Source: Paludibacteraceae bacterium
Lineage (GTDB): Bacteria; Bacteroidota; Bacteroidia; Bacteroidales; Paludibacteraceae
Length of the DNA stretch: 64,000 nt
Direction: 5' to 3'
NCBI GenBank assembly: GCA_017962085.1
Contig: JAGCWA010000059.1
Location: 87,625 to 151,624 of the forward strand
The position numbers were made by a program, and so were the translations under genes. This document shows, piece after piece, positions 44,504 to 53,148 of this stretch. How positions within the stretch are numbered: position 1 is the first letter of the stretch; the number at the start of each line of letters is the position of its first letter. The notes beneath the pieces are model-generated. The model did no database searches. It saw nothing but the letters and a program-made list of their open reading frames with translations, and was not told the origin of the DNA.

Positions 44504-45886
44504 TTATTCGTGCGGCTCGCCTAGTATTTTCCTCGCCACATCGAAAGCCTGTTTGATCCTATCCCCTATGCCTATACCGTCCCGCAGGTTTCCCGCAATC
44601 GTCAGGGTGGGGTACTGCTCCTCCAGTTGGGCGATCGCCTGCAAGCGGATGTCCGACGACGCCTCATATTGCGGGATGGCCCGCTCATGGCGGAAGATCC
44701 GCACCTTGTCCGCCCGTTTCTCCTTCGGGTATTGAAGCATTTCGCTGAGGGATTGATTCACCCATTGGGTCAGCTCCTCATCGCTCTTCTGCAAGTAATC
44801 GGGATGGCGGGAGCCTCCGATGAAGTAGGAGAAGGTCGCACCGCCTTGTGGCGCGCGCCCTTGGAAGCAGGCGGAAGGGAATAGTATGCCTAACAGATTC
44901 TTTTTCTCGCAGGAAGGGACTAATCCTCCGAAGGCCTTCCATTCGTTGCCTTGGCAATCCTCTATTCCGACGCCCACCTGAATGACCGGCGCGTAGTAGA
45001 GGTTGCTGATGTTGTGCATCTGCGTCTCGCTGACGAAGGGCAAAAGCTGCGGAAGCGCATAGGCGCCACAGGTGGTCACCACATGGTCGGCGTGCAATTG
45101 GAGGCTCTCTCCTCCTTTTTTGTATTGGATATTCCACCCTCCCTCGTTGTCAGGTGTTATGGATATATTCATGGCGGAAGTGGTGATGTGCTCGCTTCCG
45201 ATAGCCTCCGCGATCGCCTCGACAAGGTTGGAGAAGCCACCCTTGGAGGAGAACACCTTGCGGCTGACCCGTTTCTGTTGCTCCGTCTTAGGCATTTTAG
45301 CTTTGGCGATACTGCCCCTGATGAAGGAGCCATATTGTTGCTCCAAGGCATAGAGGCGGGGCAATGCCAGACGTACGGGGAGCTTGTATGGGTCACCCGC
45401 ATAGACACCGGAGAGAAACGGATCAACGGCGTAGTCTACATAGGATTTGCCCAGCCTACGTTCAGCCAAGGAACCCACCGACTCGTTGGGGTCTGTCCCC
45501 TTCGCCCGCCATGGCTCGCCTAAGATCCTGAACTTATCCTTCCAGGTGAACAATGGTGTGCGCAAGGCGCTGACCAGACCGGAAGGCAATGCGTGGAAGC
45601 GATCCTTCTTCCATATCAGGCGTCTCTTGCTTGACTCCAGCGCAGTCTCCATCTGGCACCGCTCCGATAGCTGGTCGAAGAGCTCCACCACCTCATAGTG
45701 CTTCACGACACCCGTGTTCGGACCGCTTTCGAACGTGAAGCCCGCATCGCTCCATGTCTTGATCTGTCCGCCTATTCTATCCATGCATTCCAGTACCATC
45801 ACGTCCTTGCCTTTCCTCGCGAGTTGGAAAGCGCACGTCAGCCCGGTTATGCCTGCACCAATGATTACGATATCATGATTCGTCAT
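44504..45886 (-). CDS. hemG: Protoporphyrinogen oxidase (HemY-type, FAD)
   Basis: A 460-residue flavoprotein with the FAD-binding motif IIGAGITGLTCAFQLARKG and EC-MDRIGGQIKTW (residues 8-47), and the C-terminal FAD-contact GNLRDGIGIGDRI near residue 440. The family uses oxygen (or another acceptor) to convert protoporphyrinogen IX to protoporphyrin IX. Family naming is hemG in Bacteroidota databases, although the protein is of the hemY/PPOX type. Last gene of the hem operon; it begins 3 bp after the hemN stop. An oxygen-dependent type next to oxygen-independent HemN is notable for presumably anaerobic cells. Confidence 0.93.
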   Translation of the reverse strand: MTNHDIVIIGAGITGLTCAFQLARKGKDVMVLECMDRIGGQIKTWSDAGFTFESGPNTGVVKHYEVVELFDQLSERCQMETALESSKRRLIWKKDRFHALPSGLVSALRTPLFTWKDKFRILGEPWRAKGTDPNESVGSLAERRLGKSYVDYAVDPFLSGVYAGDPYKLPVRLALPRLYALEQQYGSFIRGSIAKAKMPKTEQQKRVSRKVFSSKGGFSNLVEAIAEAIGSEHITTSAMNISITPDNEGGWNIQYKKGGESLQLHADHVVTTCGAYALPQLLPFVSETQMHNISNLYYAPVIQVGVGIEDCQGNEWKAFGGLVPSCEKKNLLGILFPSACFQGRAPQGGATFSYFIGGSRHPDYLQKSDEELTQWVNQSLSEMLQYPKEKRADKVRIFRHERAIPQYEASSDIRLQAIAQLEEQYPTLTIAGNLRDGIGIGDRIKQAFDVARKILGEPHE

Positions 45887-45889
45887 ATG

Positions 45890-47257
45890 CTATATGGGTT
45901 TTGAAAATTGTTTCGTCGTAGCCTGCATGAGGGGATCGAACGCCGCCGCCACGTTCCGCACGAACGGGTGACCCGCCTCTGTCATGGAGAGTCCCTTCTC
46001 TTCCTTCCGAAGGATACCGTCCGCCGCCATCTCGTCAAGCACCGATTCGTCGTATCGGATGGCTCTTTTTATCTCCGGGACGGGGATGCCTAAGGTCCCG
46101 GACAACTCTTCCCAGACGATTCTATAGTTGCACATCAACCGTTCGATCACCTCCCGGACGATCCGCTCGTCCGCCGTCAGGTGATAGCCTTTCCGCACGG
46201 GCAGTTCTCCCCGCTTCACGGCGCTGATGTATTCGCTGATGTCCTTGGTGTTTTGGGCGTAGCTGCCGTCCAATTGGCTGATGCCCGTCACCCCTAAGGC
46301 GTAGACCTGCCCCGTTGTCCGCAGGGTGCAATAGCCCTGAAAATTACGGTGTAGCAGTCCCTCCCTGAAAGCCACGTGGAGCTCGTCCGAAGGCAGGACG
46401 AAATGGTCCAGTCCGATGCTTTCGTAGCCCGCCTCGCGAAGCCTTTCGGCGGCTTGCTCATACATGCGTTTCTTCACTTCCCCGCTTGGCAGGCCATGCT
46501 TCTCCAGAATGAGCTGGCGCTTGAAGACCCAAGGAACATGTCCGTAGCCAAAGGTGACCAGCCTATCAGGGCGTAGCGCAATAGCTTGCTCTATGCTTTC
46601 CACGAAAGATTCTGGGGTCTGATAGGGCAGGCCGTAGAGAAAGTCCATGTTGACAGAGGCGTTCGCCGCACGAAGGATATCCATGATCTCCCGCAAGGGT
46701 ATCTGGGCAAGGGTTCGTCCGACACACTGCAGAACCTTCACGTCAAAGTCCTGTATGCCAATGCTATATCGGTTAAAACAACCGCTTGTCAGCGCCTCCC
46801 AATCCGTGCGGGAAAGGTAGCCCGGATGACATTCGATGGAGATCTCCTTCCCTTCGATGCAAGGGAAGAGGGAGAGGATATGGTCGTTCAGTTCATGGAG
46901 GACCGAGACTGGCAGGGAGGTAGGGGTGCCTCCGCCGTAGTGTATTTGGCTTACCGGCCTGTCCCTATCCAGCAGGGAGGCTATCCGATCGATCTCCAGA
47001 TGCAGGGCTTCGATGTATTGCTCCACAGTGCCCTGGTCCGGCATGATGTAGGAGTTGCACCCGCAGTAGTGGCAGAGCCTTCTGCAGAAAGGGATGTGCA
47101 GGTAGAAGGATAGGTTGCGCCTACCCACACGGTTAGACTCCTCCACGGAGGCGATATATTCCTTCTCCTCCATCGCACGGAAATAATTGGCGGGCGGGTA
47201 GCTCGTATACCTCGGCACGGATACGTTATATTTTTCCAACAAATCCATCTGAGTCAT
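45890..47257 (-). CDS. hemN: Oxygen-independent coproporphyrinogen III dehydrogenase (radical SAM)
   Basis: A 455-residue radical SAM enzyme. The [4Fe-4S] cluster motif CxxxCxxCxC is FCRRLCHYCGC (Cys58, 62, 65, 67), preceded by SFYLHIPF. GGGTPTSLP (SAM binding) and GIQDFDVKVLQCVGR follow. The C-terminal HemN domain is present (FQGYCTLRTTGQVYALGVTGISQLDGSYAQNTKDI), which separates true HemN from HemW. It decarboxylates two propionates of coproporphyrinogen III to give protoporphyrinogen IX. The gene sits 13 bp after the hemL stop and 3 bp before hemG. Confidence 0.95.
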   Translation of the reverse strand: MTQMDLLEKYNVSVPRYTSYPPANYFRAMEEKEYIASVEESNRVGRRNLSFYLHIPFCRRLCHYCGCNSYIMPDQGTVEQYIEALHLEIDRIASLLDRDRPVSQIHYGGGTPTSLPVSVLHELNDHILSLFPCIEGKEISIECHPGYLSRTDWEALTSGCFNRYSIGIQDFDVKVLQCVGRTLAQIPLREIMDILRAANASVNMDFLYGLPYQTPESFVESIEQAIALRPDRLVTFGYGHVPWVFKRQLILEKHGLPSGEVKKRMYEQAAERLREAGYESIGLDHFVLPSDELHVAFREGLLHRNFQGYCTLRTTGQVYALGVTGISQLDGSYAQNTKDISEYISAVKRGELPVRKGYHLTADERIVREVIERLMCNYRIVWEELSGTLGIPVPEIKRAIRYDESVLDEMAADGILRKEEKGLSMTEAGHPFVRNVAAAFDPLMQATTKQFSKPI

Positions 47258-47270
47258 TGTCTATGGGAAA

Positions 47271-48542
47271 TCAGTCGTTGAAGTCGCGCACGAGTTCGAC
47301 GAATCGGTCCAACTCCTCTTTCGTATGTTTGATGGAGATGAAATTGCTTTCGAACTGGGAAGGGGAGACGTATACGCCATGGCGCAGCATGTAGCGGAAG
47401 AACGCCGCGAAACGTTGCTGGTCCGTCCGATTGACGTCCGAGAAGTTCCGCACCTCGCCTTGGGTGAAGAACAATGTGAACATGGGTCCGACACGATTCA
47501 GCACCATGTTTTTCACCTTGGCAACCTCCCGCAACTCTTTGTCGAACGCGTCGACCCTGCCATTCAACTCTTCGTAAAAACCTTTCCGCATCAGCTGTGT
47601 GAGCGTCGCGATGCCTGCGCTCATGGCGACAGGATTACCACTGAGGGTACCCGCCTGGTAGACGGGGCCATTCGGTGCGAGCAGATCCATGATCTCCGCA
47701 CGTCCACCAAAGACCGCGGCGGGGAATCCACCCCCGACGATCTTCCCTAGGGTTGTCAAGTCCGGTTCAATGCCGAACCACTTCTGCGCCCCGCCGGAGG
47801 AGAGGCGGAAGCCCGTAATGACCTCGTCGAATATTAGCAGAGATTGGTATGCCGAGGTGATCTCCCTCAGGAAAGGGAGGAAGTTATTGTCAGGAAGCAC
47901 CACACCCATATTGGCGGCCACAGGTTCTAATATGACGGCGGCAATCTCTTGCCCATATTCCTCGAATATCTTTTTCACAGCCTCCGTATCGTTGTAAGGA
48001 GCCACTAGTGTCTGCGACACGAATTCACGGGGCACCCCGGCGGAGGAGGCGTTCCCTAGCCGAGCGACGCCGGAGCCTGCGCTGACGAGCAGATGGTCCG
48101 CATGCCCGTGATAGTTCCCCTCGAACTTGACGATGTATTTCCGGTTGGTGTATCCCCTCGCCAGACGGATCGCGCTCATCGTGGCTTCCGTGCCCGAATT
48201 GACGAAGCGCATCCGTTGCATCGAAGGGAAACATTTCTGCACCAGCTTGGCCAACTCCGTCTCCGGTAGGGAGGGGATACCGTAGCTGGAACCCCGCTCG
48301 ACGGCCTCGTGCACGGCTTGGTTGACCGAAGGATGCGCATGACCCAACAGGAAGACACCCCATGACAGGCAATAGTCCGTATAGGCATTGCCGTCGATAT
48401 CGTATATCTTATTATCCACCGCATGGTCGATGAACAGGGGCGTTTCACCCACCGCCTTCAACGCTCTGACAGGGCTGTTCACCCCTCCCGCGATATATTG
48501 GACGGCCTCCTCAAAGGCCTTTTTCGATCTTTCTCTTTCCAT
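47271..48542 (-). CDS. hemL: Glutamate-1-semialdehyde 2,1-aminomutase
   Basis: A 423-residue PLP enzyme of class III aminotransferases. IAGGVNSPVRALKAVG at the N-terminus, ANSGTEA-type FVNSGTEATMSAIRLARG at 114-130, IFDEVITGFR (PLP-ring Asp) at 238-246 and the PLP lysine Lys267 in LTTLGKIVGGGFPAA are all visible. It turns glutamate-1-semialdehyde into 5-aminolaevulinate. Its presence with hemA shows that the C5 route is used. The gene lies 6 bp after hemA. Confidence 0.97.
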   Translation of the reverse strand: MERERSKKAFEEAVQYIAGGVNSPVRALKAVGETPLFIDHAVDNKIYDIDGNAYTDYCLSWGVFLLGHAHPSVNQAVHEAVERGSSYGIPSLPETELAKLVQKCFPSMQRMRFVNSGTEATMSAIRLARGYTNRKYIVKFEGNYHGHADHLLVSAGSGVARLGNASSAGVPREFVSQTLVAPYNDTEAVKKIFEEYGQEIAAVILEPVAANMGVVLPDNNFLPFLREITSAYQSLLIFDEVITGFRLSSGGAQKWFGIEPDLTTLGKIVGGGFPAAVFGGRAEIMDLLAPNGPVYQAGTLSGNPVAMSAGIATLTQLMRKGFYEELNGRVDAFDKELREVAKVKNMVLNRVGPMFTLFFTQGEVRNFSDVNRTDQQRFAAFFRYMLRHGVYVSPSQFESNFISIKHTKEELDRFVELVRDFND

Positions 48543-48548
48543 GGTCTG

Positions 48549-49448
48549 CTATTTTGTTTGAGTGGTTTTATTGAGCGATAGGTCTTGCCACTTCATGAAC
48601 TTATCAAGTTCTTCGTGGATGATGACATCCGCCTTCCCAATCTCCTCGTGACGCAACTTGATGTTTTGATTGGCGATCCTTTCGATGTCTTCAATGTTGT
48701 AGAGAAAGATGCCGGGCAGTTCTCCCACCGACTCGTCCACATCCCTAGGGAACGCCAGGTCTACGACCAATATCTCCCGCCCCGCTGGGAAATCCTCTTT
48801 GGAGAAGATGGTGTGGGGGGCGGAAGTGGCACTGATCAGCACATCCGTTTCCTCCAACAACGTTCTGAGGGAAGTGAGTGCCACCGCCTTGTACCCGTAA
48901 TTACCCGCCACAGGCAAAGCCTTCTCTTGGTGACGGTTGACCACAACGACATTCTTCGCCTCCTTGGCGGAGAGGAATTTCAGGATATCCTCGTTCAATT
49001 TGTTTATACCGACCACCTTGATTCTACTTGTCTGGAAATCAATATTGTGTTGGGCGAGAACGTCTACTGCGACTTGGCTGTGGGAAACCGCGCCTTCGGA
49101 GATGCGGGTCTCTGTCCGTACCCGTTTCCCGGTGTGCATGGCGTACTGGAACACCTTGTTGAGGCCGGCAGATAGGTTATACTGCTCCATCGCCTCCTGA
49201 TAAGCCAGTTTGATTTGCCCTTGGATGGCACGTTCCCCCACGATCGCAGACTCCAGTCCGGAGGCGATGCGAAACAGGTGCTCGGCCATCTCCAGGGGCA
49301 CCTCTCCGTCGCCCCAGTACAGCTCCGTACGGTTGCACGTGGCCAACAGGACGTGCGGGATGTTCTTGTTGACGGCAAGGTCCGCGATCAGTTTCTCGCG
49401 TTCCTGCAGGTTATGCTCTTTGTTGTTTATTACTCGACTCTCAATCAT
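48549..49448 (-). CDS. hemA: Glutamyl-tRNA reductase, short form without C-terminal dimerisation domain
   Basis: A 299-residue protein, about 100 residues shorter than most family members. The catalytic domain is present: VINNKEHNLQERE, then LLATCNRTELYWG with catalytic Cys38, and GLESAIVGERAIQGQIK. The NADPH-binding domain follows (IKVVGINKLNEDILKFLSAK ... VDLAFPRDVDES), but here the usual GxGxxG is replaced by VGINKL. The protein ends after KADVIIHEELDKFMKWQD, before the usual dimerisation helices. It makes glutamate-1-semialdehyde from glutamyl-tRNA. Activity of this short form must be assumed rather than shown. Confidence 0.88.
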   Translation of the reverse strand: MIESRVINNKEHNLQEREKLIADLAVNKNIPHVLLATCNRTELYWGDGEVPLEMAEHLFRIASGLESAIVGERAIQGQIKLAYQEAMEQYNLSAGLNKVFQYAMHTGKRVRTETRISEGAVSHSQVAVDVLAQHNIDFQTSRIKVVGINKLNEDILKFLSAKEAKNVVVVNRHQEKALPVAGNYGYKAVALTSLRTLLEETDVLISATSAPHTIFSKEDFPAGREILVVDLAFPRDVDESVGELPGIFLYNIEDIERIANQNIKLRHEEIGKADVIIHEELDKFMKWQDLSLNKTTQTK

Positions 49449-49475
49449 CTTTCGTTCTCTAAAGCTGGCATCCGG

Positions 49476-50441
49476 TCATTGTTTGAAAAAATCTTTCGCG
49501 TAATAGGATATGATATAATCCGCCCCGGCACGTTTCATGGCGACCAGGCTTTCGAAGAATATCTTCTTCTCGTCGAAATATCCCTGCTTGGCGCCATTCT
49601 TCAGCATGGAGTATTCGCCCGACACCTGATAGGTGACCATCGGGTAGTCTGGGTACATCTGGTGCGCACGGCAGACGATGTCCAGGTATGCGAGGGCGGG
49701 CTTGACCATGATCCAGTCGGCTCCCTCCGCGATGTCCGCCGCAATCTCCTCCAAGCCCTGATCCTTCGTGCGGAAATCCATCTGGTAGGTTTTCCTGTCG
49801 CCGAAGGAAGGGGCGCTGTCCGCCGCATCCCGGAAGGGCCCATAATATGACGACGCATATTTGGCGGAGTATGCCAGTACCTTTGTCCGTGTCAATCCCC
49901 CCTTGTCCAATCGTTGGCGGATAGCCTCCACCTGTCCGTCCATCATGGCGGAAGGCGCCACGAAATCGGCTCCCGCCAAGGCATGCTGATAGGCCATCTC
50001 AGCGAGCAGTGGTAGCGTGCTGTCATTGTCGACGTCGCAGTCGCAAAGGAGTCCGCAATGCCCGTGCGAGGTATATTCGCATAGACAGACGTCCGTGAAG
50101 ACGATCACCTGCGGGAAGTGCTCCTTGATCGCCCGAACCGTCTTGCTGATGATATTGTCCGGCTGATATGCCGCGGAGCCTCGCTCGTCCTTCTCTTCCT
50201 GGGGGATGACGCCGAACAAGAGCACCTTGTTGATCCCGAAGGATAGCAGCTCCTCGATGTCGATGAGCAATTGGTCGATGGAGAAGCGGAAGACACCCTC
50301 CATGGTGGAGATCTCCTCTTTCACACCGTTCCCCTCCATCACGAAATAGGGGTAAATAAATGTCTCCGGACTAATCGGAGGGACATCTGCGTATTGGTCC
50401 CGAATGGCCTGAGAAATCCTCAGTGTTCTGAATCGTTTCAT
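49476..50441 (-). CDS. hemB: Porphobilinogen synthase (ALA dehydratase)
   Basis: A 321-residue enzyme joining two 5-aminolaevulinates to porphobilinogen. Schiff-base lysines are Lys194 (LAYSAKYASSYYGPF) and Lys247 (WIMVKPALAYLD). The zinc-site cysteines are visible in DVCLCEYTSHGHCG (Cys119, 121, 129), so it is the zinc-dependent type. The extra Glu/Arg metal site GEYSMLKN is also present. It begins 27 bp upstream of hemA's start region and 10 bp after the fusion gene's stop. Confidence 0.97.
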   Translation of the reverse strand: MKRFRTLRISQAIRDQYADVPPISPETFIYPYFVMEGNGVKEEISTMEGVFRFSIDQLLIDIEELLSFGINKVLLFGVIPQEEKDERGSAAYQPDNIISKTVRAIKEHFPQVIVFTDVCLCEYTSHGHCGLLCDCDVDNDSTLPLLAEMAYQHALAGADFVAPSAMMDGQVEAIRQRLDKGGLTRTKVLAYSAKYASSYYGPFRDAADSAPSFGDRKTYQMDFRTKDQGLEEIAADIAEGADWIMVKPALAYLDIVCRAHQMYPDYPMVTYQVSGEYSMLKNGAKQGYFDEKKIFFESLVAMKRAGADYIISYYAKDFFKQ

Positions 50442-50451
50442 GTTAATCAGT

Positions 50452-51984
50452 TTATTGTATTGAAGCTAATATCTCCTTCGCGGTCGTCTCGCCTATGCTT
50501 GTCAGCGGCACATCGTTGGGAAGCCCACCGTAACGTTCCATAAAGGCGCGCACGCCTGACGGGGAGGAGAAGAGTATTTCGTTGTATACCGACAGATCCT
50601 TCACCACCTCCGACTCCGGGTCGGTCTCCGTCTTGTAAATAGGCAAATCGGTCACCTCGTTCCCTAACCTTCTCAGCTCGAGGGGAAGGGCGGCGATGCC
50701 GATGGCGGAGCGAGGCAAAAGGATTCGTTTCCCGGAGAGACCGTTTCGCTCGAAATAGGCGACGATGCCCTTGGCTGAAGCGCTCTCCGACTCGTAAACG
50801 GGGGTTATCCCAAGGTCGTTTAAGGACCGCGTGGTGGCCTGCCCGACGCTGATCACCTTGGCTTCCTTCAACAGGGAGAGATCGTCCGCGCTCAGTTGTT
50901 CCGTGAAGTATCTCACACCGTTGCGGCTGGTGAAAAGGATATAGTCGAAGGCCTTCCCCCCTTGAAGAGTGAAGGATTCGCCGATCGGCAGGCGTTCGGT
51001 TCGGATGAGCGGTGTGTGCGTGACGGTTCCCCGTCCTTCCGCCCACTGCGTCGTGGAGCCAGTGACCAACACACTCCTTGCCTGAGTCTTCGGACTGACC
51101 CGCTCTCCGACCAGCATTAGAATAGGGGATGAGGAAAGAATCCTTGTATGTTGTAGTTCGTTTAGATGAAAGAAAAAGCCCTTTTCTTTTTCGCCTCCTA
51201 AATTGCAGATCAGTAATACGGGCGTTTGCATGTCAATCCCCATCCCCATTAAACGACTGATACGGTCTGGTATTTGTTCCCCACGCAGGTAATAGGCTTG
51301 GGTCTGGTGGTCGCCTGAGCGGTGTAGCTTATCGGGGGAGAATATGTGTTGGATCGTCTCGTCTCCAGTTCTCCCTACGATCGCGATGTGGCCCTGCAAG
51401 GGGTGCGTCTCGAAGGGGAGAGGTTCCGCTATCCTATCGCTTAGGCCTAGGCGGTGCAGGGCGCAGGAGGCGACGATCAGACCTTCGAAGTCCCCCCTGT
51501 CCAATTGGGCGATCCGTTCTCCGATTGTGCCGCGCACATCCACGACACGCAGGTCTTCCCGCAACCTCAGCAACTCCTTTTTACGCATGACGGAGCTGGT
51601 GGCTATCCTTGCGCCCGAGGGTAGTTGGGCCAAGGTCAGATGGTCCCTGCTCACCAATGAATCACTCTTGTCGAAAGCATCTGTCAGGGCATATATCTCC
51701 AACCCTTTCGGAAGAGGGAAGGGCAAGTCTTTCGCAGAATGGATGGCGATATCCGCCTTTCCCTCCAGCACCGCCGCGTCCAATTCCCTGGTGAAGAAAT
51801 CCGAGGGGATGCCTCCCGTCAGCGATTGTTCCTTGTGTCTGTCTCCGTAGGATTCGCAGGTGACCAGCTCATATTCCAGGCCATCCATCAGCGAGAACAC
51901 CTCCTCCACCTGTAGCAGGGAGAGTTGGGACGAACGCGCCACCACCCGTAGTTTCCTATTGCTCATCTCCTTTGAACGATTCAT
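50452..51984 (-). CDS. hemC/hemD: Fusion: truncated porphobilinogen deaminase - methyltransferase-like segment - uroporphyrinogen-III synthase
   Basis: A 510-residue fusion. Residues 11-208 align to domains 1 and 2 of porphobilinogen deaminase: VARSSQLSLLQ, the catalytic Asp86 in IHSAKDLP, ATSSVMRKK, and Arg151, 157 and 178 corresponding to E. coli Arg149, 155 and 176. Residues 226-296 look like the C-terminal half of a uroporphyrinogen-III methyltransferase (DMQTPVLLICNL ... SSSPILMLVGERV). Residues 302-510 are the uroporphyrinogen-III synthase domain (SVLVTGST, FDYILFTSRNGVRYF, EILFSSPSGVRAF, TSIGETTA). Domain 3 of the deaminase, which holds the dipyrromethane-binding Cys (E. coli Cys242), is missing; only Cys43, 174 and 260 exist. 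E. coli Arg131 corresponds to Met133. The gene overlaps hemE by 4 bp (ATGA). Confidence 0.8.
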   Translation of the reverse strand: MNRSKEMSNRKLRVVARSSQLSLLQVEEVFSLMDGLEYELVTCESYGDRHKEQSLTGGIPSDFFTRELDAAVLEGKADIAIHSAKDLPFPLPKGLEIYALTDAFDKSDSLVSRDHLTLAQLPSGARIATSSVMRKKELLRLREDLRVVDVRGTIGERIAQLDRGDFEGLIVASCALHRLGLSDRIAEPLPFETHPLQGHIAIVGRTGDETIQHIFSPDKLHRSGDHQTQAYYLRGEQIPDRISRLMGMGIDMQTPVLLICNLGGEKEKGFFFHLNELQHTRILSSSPILMLVGERVSPKTQARSVLVTGSTTQWAEGRGTVTHTPLIRTERLPIGESFTLQGGKAFDYILFTSRNGVRYFTEQLSADDLSLLKEAKVISVGQATTRSLNDLGITPVYESESASAKGIVAYFERNGLSGKRILLPRSAIGIAALPLELRRLGNEVTDLPIYKTETDPESEVVKDLSVYNEILFSSPSGVRAFMERYGGLPNDVPLTSIGETTAKEILASIQ

Positions 51985-53006
51985 TTCCAGTTGTTTTCAT
52001 CTTTTATCCATTCCGTCAGGAACCGAAGGTTGTCGAAAGGCGTGTTCGCCAATACACCGTGTCCCAGGTTGAGTATCCACCTACCGCCATGTTCTTTGAA
52101 GAATGGCACGTAAATGGATTCCATCGCGCCGACAATCCGTTCTGGGGTTGTCAGCAGCAAGTATGGGTCTATATTCCCCTGTAATCCGACCTCAGGGTGT
52201 ACCAGTCTCCGGGCCGTAGTGAGAGGCGTCTGCCAATCCACGCTCACGTAGTCGCACACGTCGGGCGTCATGAGGGAGAGCCCCGCACCTATGCCTTTGG
52301 GGAAATAGATGAAGGGGATGTTGCGTTTTCTGACGGCCGTGGCGAATCTCTTCACCGCAGGCAGGAACAGCTCCTCGTATAGTGTTTGCGGAATCACCCC
52401 CGCATGGGTGTCGAACAGTTGGAAAGCGTCGATGCCATGATCGATCTGCCTCAATGCATGCTCTATGCTGAATTCGGTCAGGAGGTCTATGCAATAGCGG
52501 GTCTCTTGGGGTCTCTCGTAAAAGTATCTCCTCGCATCCGGGAACTCTTGCCTTCCGCTCATTCCCTGTAGCATATAGCACAAGGTGGTCAGCGGGGCGC
52601 CGCAGAAGCCTATTGTGGGCACCTGCGACCGTTTTTTCACGATGTCCAAGGCATCGTACACGTGAGAAAGCTTGTTTGGGTCGGGGCGGAGGATTGTGCG
52701 GGGATCCATCTTTTCGCAGAGAGGCCTTTTGAAACGAGGCCCATGGTCGGTCCATTCGAGTTCCATCCCCAAGGCGGTTGGTACGGATAGGATGTCGCTG
52801 AAGACGATGGCGGCATCCACACCTAGATCGGAGACCGGCAACAGCGTCACAGCCGCCGCCAACTCCGGGTTGTGCATCAACTCCTCGAACGAGTATTTTT
52901 CCCTTAGTTTTTTGTAATTAGGCAGCGCTCTGCCGGCTTGGCGCATATACCACACAGGAGGCCGGTTGCCTCTCTTCCCTTTCCGCTCATCGTCACCTAT
53001 GAACAT
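51981..53006 (-). CDS. hemE: Uroporphyrinogen decarboxylase
   Basis: A 341-residue protein if started at the ATG at 53006 (MFIGDDERKGKRG). I prefer this over a GTG 48 bp earlier because the GTG lies inside the promoter -7 element. Family marks are RPPVWYMRQAGRALPNY at the N-terminus, IVFSDILSVPTALG with the catalytic Asp, GFCGAPLTTLCYMLQG, and FDTHAGVI. It decarboxylates four acetates of uroporphyrinogen III to coproporphyrinogen III. First gene of the operon hemE-hemCD-hemB-hemA-hemL-hemN-hemG. Confidence 0.95.
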   Translation of the reverse strand: MFIGDDERKGKRGNRPPVWYMRQAGRALPNYKKLREKYSFEELMHNPELAAAVTLLPVSDLGVDAAIVFSDILSVPTALGMELEWTDHGPRFKRPLCEKMDPRTILRPDPNKLSHVYDALDIVKKRSQVPTIGFCGAPLTTLCYMLQGMSGRQEFPDARRYFYERPQETRYCIDLLTEFSIEHALRQIDHGIDAFQLFDTHAGVIPQTLYEELFLPAVKRFATAVRKRNIPFIYFPKGIGAGLSLMTPDVCDYVSVDWQTPLTTARRLVHPEVGLQGNIDPYLLLTTPERIVGAMESIYVPFFKEHGGRWILNLGHGVLANTPFDNLRFLTEWIKDENNWK

Positions 53007-53053
53007 GCTTGGATCTCTTTGTTTTCGGATAATAAATAAAAAGTCTTCAGCCA

Positions 53054-53061
53054 CAAAATTA
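53054..53061 (-). promoter_or_regulatory. Predicted -7 element of the hem operon promoter
   Basis: TAATTTTG on the minus strand matches TAnnTTTG and would place the start of transcription near 53050, about 44 nt before hemE. No TTTG is present 19-21 bp upstream, so transcription probably needs an activator bound at the two sites just upstream. Confidence 0.6.
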
Positions 53062-53084
53062 CATCTGTGGCATGAGATGTTCCT

Positions 53085-53124
53085 TCCTCATTTGTGAGGA
53101 TTGGACTTCCTCATTTGTGAGGAT
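53085..53124. promoter_or_regulatory. Tandem inverted-repeat operator sites upstream of hemE
   Basis: TCCTCATTTGTGAGGAT occurs twice, exactly, at 53085-53101 and 53108-53124. Each is an inverted repeat (CCTCA-TTTG-TGAGG), 23 bp apart, about two helical turns. The proximal centre (53092.5) is about 42 bp upstream of the predicted start of transcription, the usual position of a class II activator. A 15/17 match lies at 53819-53835 upstream of the regulator gene. Confidence 0.75.
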
Positions 53125-53148
53125 AGTGGGGGGAAATGGTAGTTTTTC

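Noticed and set aside
53007-53054. GTG start of hemE 48 bp upstream of the chosen ATG
   Set aside because: The GTG overlaps the TAATTTTG promoter element, so it would not be transcribed from that promoter.
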